From: Psychrobacter aestuarii
GTDB taxonomy: Bacteria; Pseudomonadota; Gammaproteobacteria; Pseudomonadales; Moraxellaceae
Assembly: GCF_904846035.1 (NCBI RefSeq)
Contig: NZ_CAJGYT010000001.1
Location: 2,232,001-2,296,000, forward strand
DNA length: 64,000 nucleotides
Reading direction: 5' to 3'
Shown: piece after piece, positions 8,956 to 18,045 of the stretch
Position numbering within the stretch: the first letter of the stretch is position 1
Layout of the letters: each line of letters begins with the position of its first letter
Notes under the pieces: model-generated
Databases searched by the model: none
Told to the model about the DNA's origin: nothing
What the model saw: the letters and a program-made list of their open reading frames with translations, nothing else
Position numbers and translations under genes: made by a program

Positions 8956-10686
8956 TTAGGTGGCATCAATGGTGGCAATCTGCGCGGCCAGCTCAGCATT
9001 AAACGGCTGGCACAAACGCACAAAGCGCGCCTGAATTGAGTGCAAATCCGCCGCACTGTCGCCAGCAAAGCGCACGGTCAGGCTGTGGCTGGTATTTGAT
9101 TGGCGCAAAACACCAAAGCCACGGGCAAAGTCGAGGCGGATGCCATCAATACAGCAAATGCGTGTGTCTTTGGGCAATATCTCAGCCGCGCTGTCATCAA
9201 AAGCGGCCTTTGCCGAGGCAAGACAGCAGCAGGTATCGGCATGCTGCCCCGCTGAAGTCATGGTCGCGCACGCTGCATGGTCGTGCTGTAGATACTGGCA
9301 TAGGCTGGTGAGGTGCTCGACGATAGAGCAGCTGTCTTGGTGCATGGTCGGCATCGGTAAATAATGGTCAGCGGTACTGACCAGTCGCGGCAAATGCTCG
9401 GTAATGTCGGTCAACTGGCGCTGCGGGTTGGTACGCGGTGCGCCCCATACGTCTAATGTCTGGCGCGGCATATTGGCAATCGGGTCGTAGGCAGGCGCGT
9501 AAGCCAGCCAAAACAGCAAGCGCAAACTGGCATAGAGGGCGTCGTCATACACCATAAAATAGCCATCATTAAAAATAAAATGCCCTGACAGCTCCCCTGC
9601 GAATACGGCGCAGTCAGGGTCAGCTTGTAGATGTTGACGCATCAAGCTGCTGCCCGTGCGACTCATCACCGACTCTGCACCCTCAGCCAGCAGTAAAGTA
9701 GATAAATGATGGGCGCATTTGACATCGAACATGACCTTGGGGACATGCTGGCTTACGGGGCGATCGGTAATGGCAATGTGCGCGAGCAAATACAATAAGT
9801 GGTCTGGCGCGACCAGCTTGCCGCTATTGTCAATCACCATCAAACGGTCGGCATCACCATCGAACGCCAGACCCATATCGGCACGGTTTAAGATGACCGT
9901 TTGCTGTAGCTCGGCAAGGCGGTTGGGCTCAGTGGGGTCAGGGTTGCCTGTCGGAAAGTCGCCATCAGGCGTCTCATTGAGCAATAATACCTGCCGACAG
10001 TAGCGCTGAAACACCGCAGCTGCCACCCGTCCGCTGGCGCCATGCATACAGTCGACCACGACCGTCATGTCAAATAAGGATACAGGGTGTGTGGTTGCGG
10101 CTTTGCTGGACAGTATAGAAGGTATGCCCGATGGTGCGCTTGGGTAGCGCGCATCGGCTAAGTCTGCCAGCACTTGATGCAGGCTTTGGGTGTAGGTGTC
10201 GATGACCTGAGCAGGTGGTAGCGTGACGATATGCGCGGTAAGTTCAGTCAGCGGCGCTACGGGCAGCTGTGGCGTGACCATCAACGCATCACGCATTGCC
10301 AAAATAGCCTCACTGCTCGGTGAATGATGCGCGTGCATCCACTTGATGCCCAAAGTGTCTTTGTGCGAGTGGCTCGCCGTCACCATAATGCCGTGCCCCT
10401 CATAACGCGCCGCCCAAAACGCCATCATCGGTGTGGTAATCAGTCCAAGGCGAATCACCTGCACCGACGATGCCAGAACGCGGGTGAGCGCATCAGCAAT
10501 GTGCTGACTGCCGTGGCGGGTATCATAGCCGATGACCACACGCGCTCGAGGATTAGTAGGCTCAAGCTGATATAACGCGCAAAACGCACGCCCTAATGCA
10601 TCGATAAAATCGGAGGTAAAATACTGCCGCGCACCACGAATATCATAAGCACGAAATAAAGAATGCTGAGCGGCAAAGGCTGGCAT
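8956..10686 (-). CDS. Phosphomannomutase/phosphoglucomutase family protein, atypical
   Basis: A 576-residue alpha-D-phosphohexomutase related to AlgC/ManB (usually about 460 residues). The N-terminus FRAYDIRGARQYF is typical. The metal-binding loop FDGDADRLMVID and the sugar-binding loop GELSGHFIFND are intact, and the C-terminal phosphate-binding region reads RQSNTSHSL. The phosphoserine loop is TASHSHKDTLGIKW where most family members have TASHNP, so the catalytic Ser remains but the next two residues differ. Extra length comes from an Ala/Pro-rich stretch after domain 1 and a Cys/His-rich insertion (about residues 465-505, with a CCC triplet) before the final domain. The likely role is making sugar phosphates for LPS or exopolysaccharide. 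AAGGAGG precedes the ATG. It lies between dut (21 bp) and argB. Confidence 0.85.
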   Translation of the reverse strand: MPAFAAQHSLFRAYDIRGARQYFTSDFIDALGRAFCALYQLEPTNPRARVVIGYDTRHGSQHIADALTRVLASSVQVIRLGLITTPMMAFWAARYEGHGIMVTASHSHKDTLGIKWMHAHHSPSSEAILAMRDALMVTPQLPVAPLTELTAHIVTLPPAQVIDTYTQSLHQVLADLADARYPSAPSGIPSILSSKAATTHPVSLFDMTVVVDCMHGASGRVAAAVFQRYCRQVLLLNETPDGDFPTGNPDPTEPNRLAELQQTVILNRADMGLAFDGDADRLMVIDNSGKLVAPDHLLYLLAHIAITDRPVSQHVPKVMFDVKCAHHLSTLLLAEGAESVMSRTGSSLMRQHLQADPDCAVFAGELSGHFIFNDGYFMVYDDALYASLRLLFWLAYAPAYDPIANMPRQTLDVWGAPRTNPQRQLTDITEHLPRLVSTADHYLPMPTMHQDSCSIVEHLTSLCQYLQHDHAACATMTSAGQHADTCCCLASAKAAFDDSAAEILPKDTRICCIDGIRLDFARGFGVLRQSNTSHSLTVRFAGDSAADLHSIQARFVRLCQPFNAELAAQIATIDAT

Positions 10687-10707
10687 TACCCCCTCCTTAA
10701 TGGTTGG

Positions 10708-11172
10708 CTACTGGCGACCAGAATGCCCAAAGCCGCCTGCACCGCGTGCGCTCTGTTCGCTAAATTCTGTCACCACCTCAAATTCTGGACGCACCACAGG
10801 CACAATCACGTATTGCGCCATACGCTCGGCAGGCGCCAATACAAAGTCGGTATCGCTACGGTTCCAAATACTGACCATCAGCTCACCTTGATAATCGGCG
10901 TCAATCAGACCGACCAAGTTACCAAGGACAATACCGTGCTTGTGTCCAAGTCCTGAGCGCGGCAAAATCATGCCCGCATAATCAGGATTGTCGATATACA
11001 CCGCCAGACCCGTACCCACAAGGTGCGTACTGCCTGCTTTAATGGTCAAAGGTGCGTCAATACAGGCGCGCAAATCAATACCCGCCGAGCCATCGGTGGC
11101 ACGTGTGGGCAAAGAAAATGCCGCATCTTCCATGATTTTTGGATTTAATACTTTTACTTGTACAGTTTTCAT
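10708..11172 (-). CDS. dut: Deoxyuridine 5'-triphosphate nucleotidohydrolase (dUTPase)
   Basis: A 154-residue trimeric dUTPase that hydrolyses dUTP to dUMP, supplying thymidylate precursor and keeping uracil out of DNA. All five family motifs are present: SAGIDLRAC (motif 1), [10 protein letters not shown] (motif 2), [10 protein letters not shown] with the catalytic Asp (motif 3), RMAQYVIVP (motif 4) and [11 protein letters not shown] (flexible motif 5 at the C-terminus). The frame extends 17 codons further upstream, but the ATG at 11170-11172 gives the usual [13 protein letters not shown] start with TAGGTG in front. It is the first gene of the dut - phosphomannomutase - argB - membrane protein unit. 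Confidence 0.95.
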   Translation of the reverse strand: MKTVQVKVLNPKIMEDAAFSLPTRATDGSAGIDLRACIDAPLTIKAGSTHLVGTGLAVYIDNPDYAGMILPRSGLGHKHGIVLGNLVGLIDADYQGELMVSIWNRSDTDFVLAPAERMAQYVIVPVVRPEFEVVTEFSEQSARGAGGFGHSGRQ

Positions 11173-11297
11173 AATACACCTAGAAAATGGTAAAACGGAT
11201 GGAAATAAACAATTGATAAACACAAAAAAGACGCCGAATGACCGCTTGTCGGACGCATAAGCAAGTAATCCGTGTGTATCGAATCAGCGTCTGCGCT

Positions 11298-12698
11298 CTA
11301 TAGCAACAACACGCTGGCAAGTCCTAAAAAGGATAAGAAACCGACAATGTCGGTGACGGTGGTCAAGATGACCGACGCAGATAGGGCGGGGTCGATATTC
11401 ATGCGTTTTAGCATCAGCGGGATACCGATACCTGAGACATTTGCCGCCGTCATATTGATGGCGATGGCGCAGGCAATAACCAGACTGATTTTGATGTCTT
11501 GGAACCACAACTGCGCAATGACGCCCATAATCACCGCCCAAATAACGCCATTGATTGCGCCGACCCACATCTCTTTATTAAACAGCCACCAGCGGTTTGA
11601 ACCCCCGATTTGACCCATTGCCAAACCACGAATCACCACCGTGAGTGTCTGCGAGCCTGCAATTCCGCCCATGCTGGCGACCACGGGCATCAGTACTGCC
11701 AGCGCAACGACTTTTGCCAGCACCGCTTCAAACTGCCCAATCACCATCGCGGCGAGCAGCGCCGTCGCAAGGTTAATCCCCAGCCACACGCTACGGCTTT
11801 TGGCACTGGTCAAAATCGGCGCGAACAGCTCTTCATCTTGGCTGACACCCGCTAAGCTTTTCATGGTGCTGTCGACATCATCTTGGATAATCTCCATGAT
11901 GTCCTCGGCGTTTAGCTGTCCGACCAGCTCATTGTGCATATTAATGATAGGCGCAAAGCGAATGTCCTCAGAACGAAAAATCGATGCCGCTTCTTGAATA
12001 TCCATACGGTCATTAATGGCAATCGCAGGGTCAATAAAGCTTGAGACCATCTCATGTTGCTCATGTTTAATCAAATCGACCAAACTGAGCAAACCTAAAA
12101 GCTGCTGCGCATTGTCCACGACCAGCAGCTCTTGGCTTTGGTCATCGAGCAAGTCTTCATTACCGCGTAGCCAGTCTTGTACTTGACCTAAGCTGATGTT
12201 GTCATGCACCTGAATGATGTCAGGGTCCATGTAGCTGCCGACTTCCCAGTCTTCGTAGGTGTCGAGCTTATTGACCTGAATGCGCGTCTCTTCATCAAGC
12301 GTCGCCATCACCGAGCTGCGCACCGTATCGTCCACGGTATCTAGAATCTCGGAGATGTCTTGCGCGTCAAGGTCTTGGGTGAATAAGGAGATTTGCTTGG
12401 GCGTGATGTTTTCCATCAACGGCTGACGGATGTCATACTCAAGCTCAGCCAGCACTTCACCTTTGAGATGCTCAGGCACTTGCGCCCAAATCAGCTCACG
12501 GTCTTGGGCGGGGAACGACTCTAAAAGGTTGGCAATCTCATATTTGGACTGCGCCGCCAAAAACTCGGTAATGGCGGCGTATGCGTCATCTGCCACCAGC
12601 CCTTGTAGATATATCAGCTTATATTCGGCGCTATATTCTAAAGGGTTGTAATCGCCCTGTAGCGTGGTTGGGCGCTCAGGGGGTGTGGCAGTTGGCAT
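11298..12698 (-). CDS. mgtE: Magnesium transporter MgtE
   Basis: A 466-residue Mg2+ channel. The N-terminal superhelical MgtE domain (about residues 30-140, with repeated 'LLESFPAQDRELIWAQV'-like helices) is followed by two CBS domains (about 150-270; IQVHDNISLGQVQDWL and AINDRMDIQEAASIF), a connecting helix, and five transmembrane helices (about 295-460) with the conserved pore region VASMGGIAGSQTL. The cytosolic domains act as an Mg2+ sensor that closes the pore when Mg2+ is high. The ATG at 12696-12698 has GGAGTG in front and is preferred over an earlier start at 12719. It appears to be transcribed on its own; I saw no M-box type leader, but did not search exhaustively. Confidence 0.94.
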   Translation of the reverse strand: MPTATPPERPTTLQGDYNPLEYSAEYKLIYLQGLVADDAYAAITEFLAAQSKYEIANLLESFPAQDRELIWAQVPEHLKGEVLAELEYDIRQPLMENITPKQISLFTQDLDAQDISEILDTVDDTVRSSVMATLDEETRIQVNKLDTYEDWEVGSYMDPDIIQVHDNISLGQVQDWLRGNEDLLDDQSQELLVVDNAQQLLGLLSLVDLIKHEQHEMVSSFIDPAIAINDRMDIQEAASIFRSEDIRFAPIINMHNELVGQLNAEDIMEIIQDDVDSTMKSLAGVSQDEELFAPILTSAKSRSVWLGINLATALLAAMVIGQFEAVLAKVVALAVLMPVVASMGGIAGSQTLTVVIRGLAMGQIGGSNRWWLFNKEMWVGAINGVIWAVIMGVIAQLWFQDIKISLVIACAIAINMTAANVSGIGIPLMLKRMNIDPALSASVILTTVTDIVGFLSFLGLASVLLL

Positions 12699-12855
12699 AA
12701 TCACTCCAAAATTTATCAATAAAATCAGTAATCACATCAGATAAGCAATCACGTAAACAGTTCTTAAAAAATAGAGGCACTTAAAAAATAAAAGTACCCA
12801 AAAATCACATCAACAAGCAGCGCATTTACTTTAAATCAAAACGTTTCAACAGCGC

Positions 12856-14889
12856 TTAGCGATTGCCGAGCATGGCGCGGATGTTTGCTAGATACTCATC
12901 CGCGACCGCCGCAGGGTCTTTTTGTGCTTTGGCTTTTTTGGCTTTGGCAGGCCAATCGATATGGTCTTCGGGCAGCTCTTCTAAAAATCTTGATTCCGAG
13001 GTCACGCGCATCTGACCACCGCCGCGACGCTGAGAGGCGAGGGTCAAGGTCAGCTCGCGCCGCGCACGGGTAATGCCCACATACATCAGGCGGCGCTCTT
13101 CTTCAATGGTTTCGCTGAGTATCGAGTTGCGGTGCGGCAGCAGCTCTTCTTCTAAGCCCATGATATAGACAAAATCAAACTCTAAGCCTTTTGCCGCGTG
13201 CAAGGTCATCAGATTCACCTTGTTGGTGTTTTCTTCTTCTTGCTGCTGCTCGAGCATATCAAGGAGTACGAGCTTACGAATAATAGTATCAATGGTGCGC
13301 TCGTCATCCTCATCCGCGTGATTGATCAGCGCTTGAATACTGCTGTACAGCATTTCGATATTATCAAGGCGGTTTTTTTCTTGTTGCGGGGTTTTGGCAT
13401 CGCCGCGCACAAAGTCAATATAACCCGTCTCATCAATCATCTGCCGCACGATGGGCACAGGGTCGGGGTGCTGGTCAAGCTCGCGGGTATAATGCTCGAT
13501 AAATTCGCCAAATTCTTTAAGCGTACTGTACGCCTTAATCGGCAACACATGCCCCAAGCCGCCATGCGTACAGGCGGCAAGCAAAGACACGCTGTGCTCT
13601 TGCGCGAACAGCCCGAGCTTTTCAAGGGTCGCAGGTCCCATACCGCGCTTTGGCGTATTAATGATACGCAAAAAGGCACTGTCGTCTTCGGGGTTTAGAA
13701 TCAAGCGCAGATAGCCCATGATGTCTTTGATTTCACTACGCGCAAAAAACGACTGACCGCCTGAGAGCTTATACGGCACTTGCATTTGGCGCAGCTGCGC
13801 CTCTAACATACGCGCCTGAAAGTTACTGCGGTAAAGGACGGCGTATTGCTCCCATTCATTACCAAAGCGCAGTTTGTGAGTGACGATTTCTTTTGCCACG
13901 CGCTCGGCTTCGTCATCATCGTTACGGCAGTTGATGATACGGATTTTTTCGCCGTGTCCTTTGTCTGACCACAGCTTTTTTTCAAAGATGTGTTCGTTAT
14001 TGACAATCACCGCGTTGGCTGCGGTCAAAATGCGGCTGGTCGAGCGGTAGTTTTGCTCAAGCTTGACCACTTTTAACTTAGGAAAATCGTCTTTAAGCAG
14101 TGCCATGTTTTCAGGCTTTGCGCCGCGCCATGCGTAAATCGACTGGTCATCGTCACCGACCACGGTAAAGCGACCTTCTGGACCGACCAAATATTTAATC
14201 ATCTCGTACTGCGCGGTGTTGGTGTCTTGATACTCATCGACGAGCAGATAGCGGATACGGTTTTGCCACTTGTCGCGCAGCTCACGATTTTCACGCAAGA
14301 TTTTGGTCGGTAAGACAATCAAATCATCAAAATCCACCGCGTTATACGCGCGCAAATTACGCTCGTATAAAGCATACAGCGTAGCAAAAATCATGTCCTC
14401 AGGGTCTTCTAAGGTATCGGCGGCTTTTTCTGGCTCGACCAAGTCGTTTTTCCAATCGGAGATAAACTTGATGGCTTTGCCCACCAGCTCGCGACTCTCT
14501 GCGCCACTTAAATTGTCGCGCATCATCAGCTCCATCAAGAGGCGTTTGCTGTCGTCGCTGTCCATGATTGAAAAGTTGCCTTTTAGCGGTGTGTGTATCA
14601 GCTCATAGCGCAAAAACTGCAAGCCAAATTGGTGAAAGGTTGAGACCGTCAGCCCGCGTGTTTTTTCACTGGGCAATAGCTTACCGACACGCGCCTTCAT
14701 CTCGCGCGCCGCCTTATTGGTAAAGGTCACGGCGGTGATGCGCTCGGCGGGCATGTTGCAGTCTTCAATCAGATACGCAATTTTGCGGGTGATGACCGAC
14801 GTTTTACCTGAGCCTGCACCTGCCAGTACAAGCAGCGGTCCTGACACATAGAGCATGGCTTCTTGTTGTTTGGGATTGAGTTGACTCAT
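12856..14889 (-). CDS. rep: ATP-dependent DNA helicase Rep
   Basis: A 677-residue UvrD/Rep superfamily 1A helicase, a 3'-5' translocase that helps replication forks past protein blocks. Walker A is AGAGSGKT (residues 23-30). Motif Ia is AVTFTNKAAREMK, motif II is VDEYQDTN, motif III GDDDQSIYAWRG, motif IV EQNYRST, motif V LMTLHAAKGLEF and motif VI EERRLMYVGITRA. The sequence follows E. coli Rep more closely than UvrD (for example RYLLVDEYQDTNTAQYE and NTPKRGMGPATLEKLG). The annotated ATG has TAGG upstream; a longer frame from 14937 adds 16 non-conserved residues. It is flanked by mgtE and by the hemB terminator. Confidence 0.93.
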   Translation of the reverse strand: MSQLNPKQQEAMLYVSGPLLVLAGAGSGKTSVITRKIAYLIEDCNMPAERITAVTFTNKAAREMKARVGKLLPSEKTRGLTVSTFHQFGLQFLRYELIHTPLKGNFSIMDSDDSKRLLMELMMRDNLSGAESRELVGKAIKFISDWKNDLVEPEKAADTLEDPEDMIFATLYALYERNLRAYNAVDFDDLIVLPTKILRENRELRDKWQNRIRYLLVDEYQDTNTAQYEMIKYLVGPEGRFTVVGDDDQSIYAWRGAKPENMALLKDDFPKLKVVKLEQNYRSTSRILTAANAVIVNNEHIFEKKLWSDKGHGEKIRIINCRNDDDEAERVAKEIVTHKLRFGNEWEQYAVLYRSNFQARMLEAQLRQMQVPYKLSGGQSFFARSEIKDIMGYLRLILNPEDDSAFLRIINTPKRGMGPATLEKLGLFAQEHSVSLLAACTHGGLGHVLPIKAYSTLKEFGEFIEHYTRELDQHPDPVPIVRQMIDETGYIDFVRGDAKTPQQEKNRLDNIEMLYSSIQALINHADEDDERTIDTIIRKLVLLDMLEQQQEEENTNKVNLMTLHAAKGLEFDFVYIMGLEEELLPHRNSILSETIEEERRLMYVGITRARRELTLTLASQRRGGGQMRVTSESRFLEELPEDHIDWPAKAKKAKAQKDPAAVADEYLANIRAMLGNR

Positions 14890-15076
14890 AAGTAAACCTA
14901 CAGCATAAGCAAAAAAACGATGAGCGCACCGCAGCACGGGCAGCGCGTGAGCAATCAGTGGTATGGACAGTCATTAATCAAATGGGGTTGGTTCGGCGCA
15001 GCCATTATAAAGCAAAATCAAAGACTTTTGGGCGCGGATGCGGGGTTGTCGGCGGGGTTTATTGACGCGGTAGGCA

Positions 15077-15119
15077 CAAAAAAACGGCTGGGAAATCAAG
15101 CATTGATGTCCCAGCCGTT
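15077..15119 (-). terminator. Intrinsic terminator of hemB
   Basis: Perfect 10-bp arms at 15084-15093 and 15109-15118 (ACGGCTGGGA / TCCCAGCCGT) enclose a 15-nt loop. Read on the minus strand the stem is followed directly by a run of seven T, right after the hemB stop. Confidence 0.85.
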
Positions 15120-15144
15120 GACGCTTTTGTTGCTTAGCGTGTGC

Positions 15145-16155
<1,011 letters not shown>

Positions 16156-16250
16156 TCAATCCTTATAAAAGTTCTTATAAAAAAGACAAGCAGGCACATC
16201 ATAGACCCAATTGCTGAGCAAAGGCACTGTGATAACCAAAAATGCACAAA

Positions 16251-16276
16251 GCCCCACCCGTGGGTGAGGCTTTTTG
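16251..16276 (-). terminator. Terminator-like hairpin after the RND operon
   Basis: The arms GCCCCACCC and GGGTGAGGC at 16251-16270 pair best as minus-strand RNA, where the single imperfect position becomes a G-U wobble. It lies just after the stop of the outer-membrane factor gene. The T-rich run on the minus strand is broken (TTTGTGC...), so termination may be inefficient. Confidence 0.55.
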
Positions 16277-16299
16277 GGGTAGACAATCAGCCCATTTGC

Positions 16300-18045
16300 T
16301 TACGGCTGCGTGGTAGTTTTGGTCAATGTGCCGACCGCCGCATCAGCATTGCCATCGTTGTTGATATCGACCGCTTGTTCTGGGTCAAAGGACACTTCAG
16401 TCACAGGCGTGTCTGATTTAATAGCGATGGCTTCAGGTACGCTGACCACGCGCGCAGAGCTTGCCGCTTTGACAGCTTCGGCGGCTTTGGTTTCGCTACT
16501 GGTTGCCGCGGTGTGCAGATTTGCCAAGTTGGTGTACTGCGGCGTTGGGATAGCGGTTGGGATGTCAAGGTTGGCACCGCCGCCGAGCGCTTGGTACAGC
16601 TCGATTTGGCTGATGAGTTTTTGCAGTTCTAAATCCAAAATACCTTGCTGGGTCGCAAACAGCGAGCGCTGCGCGTCAAGCACGTCCAAGTAGTTGTCCA
16701 GACCCGCTTTAAAGCGCGCGTTGGCAATGTTAAAGGTCTGCTCGTAGTTGTCCTGCAAGCGGTACTGCGCCTTTAAGCGCTCATCGAGCGTACTGCGGGT
16801 GGCCAGCACATCAGAGACTTCTCTAAATGCCGATTGGATGGCTTTTTCATAGCTGCTGAGCGCTTGTTTTTGTTCAATCTGCGCCACTTCATAGTTGGCG
16901 TCCAAACGCCCTGCATCAAAAATCGGAATGCTCAGGTTCGGGCCAAACGACCAGCCGACCGCATTGCTGCTGACCAAATCACTCAAACTGCTGCTGCTGA
17001 TACCCACACTGCTGGCAAGACTGATGGTGGGGTAGTAGGCCGCGCGCGCCGCTTCGATATTCGCGCCCGCTGCTTTTAGGCTGTATTCCGCTTGCAAGAT
17101 ATCAGGACGATAGCGCAGCAGCTCACTTGGCAGACCGGCATTAAAGATGCTTTCGCTGGCGATGTTGCTGACTTGCGGCGCAGGCAACAGCTCATCTGGA
17201 ATCGGCGTACCTACAAGAAATTGCAAGGCGTTACGCGCGGTCAATACCGTGCTTTGGGCGCTCAGTACCGAAAGCTTGGCGTTATCAAGCGCTGCGCTGG
17301 CTTGTAGTGAAGGCAGCTTGGCATCGACGCCCGCTTTAAAGCGCTCATTGGCAATGAACAATGACTGCTCACGACTTTTGACGGTCGCTTGCGCCAGTTG
17401 CAGCTGGGCTGCGCCATAGCTGAGATTGGCGTAGCTTTGCGCGATATTACTGATAAGGCTGATTTGGGTCGCGTCTTTGGCTGCTGTGGTCGCCAAAAAG
17501 TTCTGTAGCGCTTGGTCTTTTAGACTGGCGATTCTGCCCCAAAAGTCCAGCTCATAGCTTGCCAGACCCAGATTGACATTATAGTTGCTGTTACTGCTTG
17601 AGTTTTGACCTTGACGTGTATAGCCTGCCGTACCGTTGATGGTCGGCAAGTCATTGATGTCCGTGATTTGATACTGCGCGCGCGCTTTTTGGATGGCGAG
17701 ACGGGCATTTTCAAAGTCTTTGTTGTTATCAAGACCCATGGCAATCAGCGCCTTGAGACGCTCATCGCTATAAAAGCTCTGCCAGCGGGTGGCGGCAATA
17801 CTCGGCTGCGCGCCTGTGCTGACGGTTTTGGCGTCATAGGCTTCATACGTCTGATTGATAGGCACGTTTGGCTGTGCCAATACAGGCGTATTATTGGCCT
17901 TTGGAATGGTGTTACAAGCACTGATACTGGCGGCAAGCGCGGTCAGTGCAAGGATGCGGCTTGGGCGTACCAAAGACGGACGTAGGCGAGCAACCGCAAC
18001 GCTTGACTGAACGGCGCGCGGCTGAAAAAAGGAACGAAAACTCAT
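16300..18045 (-). CDS. RND efflux outer-membrane channel (OprM/AdeK type)
   Basis: A 581-residue outer-membrane factor of the TolC/OprM lipoprotein class, the exit duct of the tripartite pump encoded here. The N-terminal signal ends in the lipobox ISAC, so the Cys (about residue 44) would be acylated. Two repeats of the OMF fold follow: TDINDLPTINGTAGYTRQGQ near the first beta-strand pair and AARAAYYPTISLASSVGISS in the second, with long alpha-helical stretches (LAIQKARAQYQ, LDAQRSLFATQQGILDLELQKLISQIELYQALGGG). The C-terminal ~95 residues after the last helix are low complexity and longer than usual. The start codon overlaps the stop of the RND transporter gene (ATGA), so the two are translationally coupled. 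Confidence 0.93.
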   Translation of the reverse strand: MSFRSFFQPRAVQSSVAVARLRPSLVRPSRILALTALAASISACNTIPKANNTPVLAQPNVPINQTYEAYDAKTVSTGAQPSIAATRWQSFYSDERLKALIAMGLDNNKDFENARLAIQKARAQYQITDINDLPTINGTAGYTRQGQNSSSNSNYNVNLGLASYELDFWGRIASLKDQALQNFLATTAAKDATQISLISNIAQSYANLSYGAAQLQLAQATVKSREQSLFIANERFKAGVDAKLPSLQASAALDNAKLSVLSAQSTVLTARNALQFLVGTPIPDELLPAPQVSNIASESIFNAGLPSELLRYRPDILQAEYSLKAAGANIEAARAAYYPTISLASSVGISSSSLSDLVSSNAVGWSFGPNLSIPIFDAGRLDANYEVAQIEQKQALSSYEKAIQSAFREVSDVLATRSTLDERLKAQYRLQDNYEQTFNIANARFKAGLDNYLDVLDAQRSLFATQQGILDLELQKLISQIELYQALGGGANLDIPTAIPTPQYTNLANLHTAATSSETKAAEAVKAASSARVVSVPEAIAIKSDTPVTEVSFDPEQAVDINNDGNADAAVGTLTKTTTQP

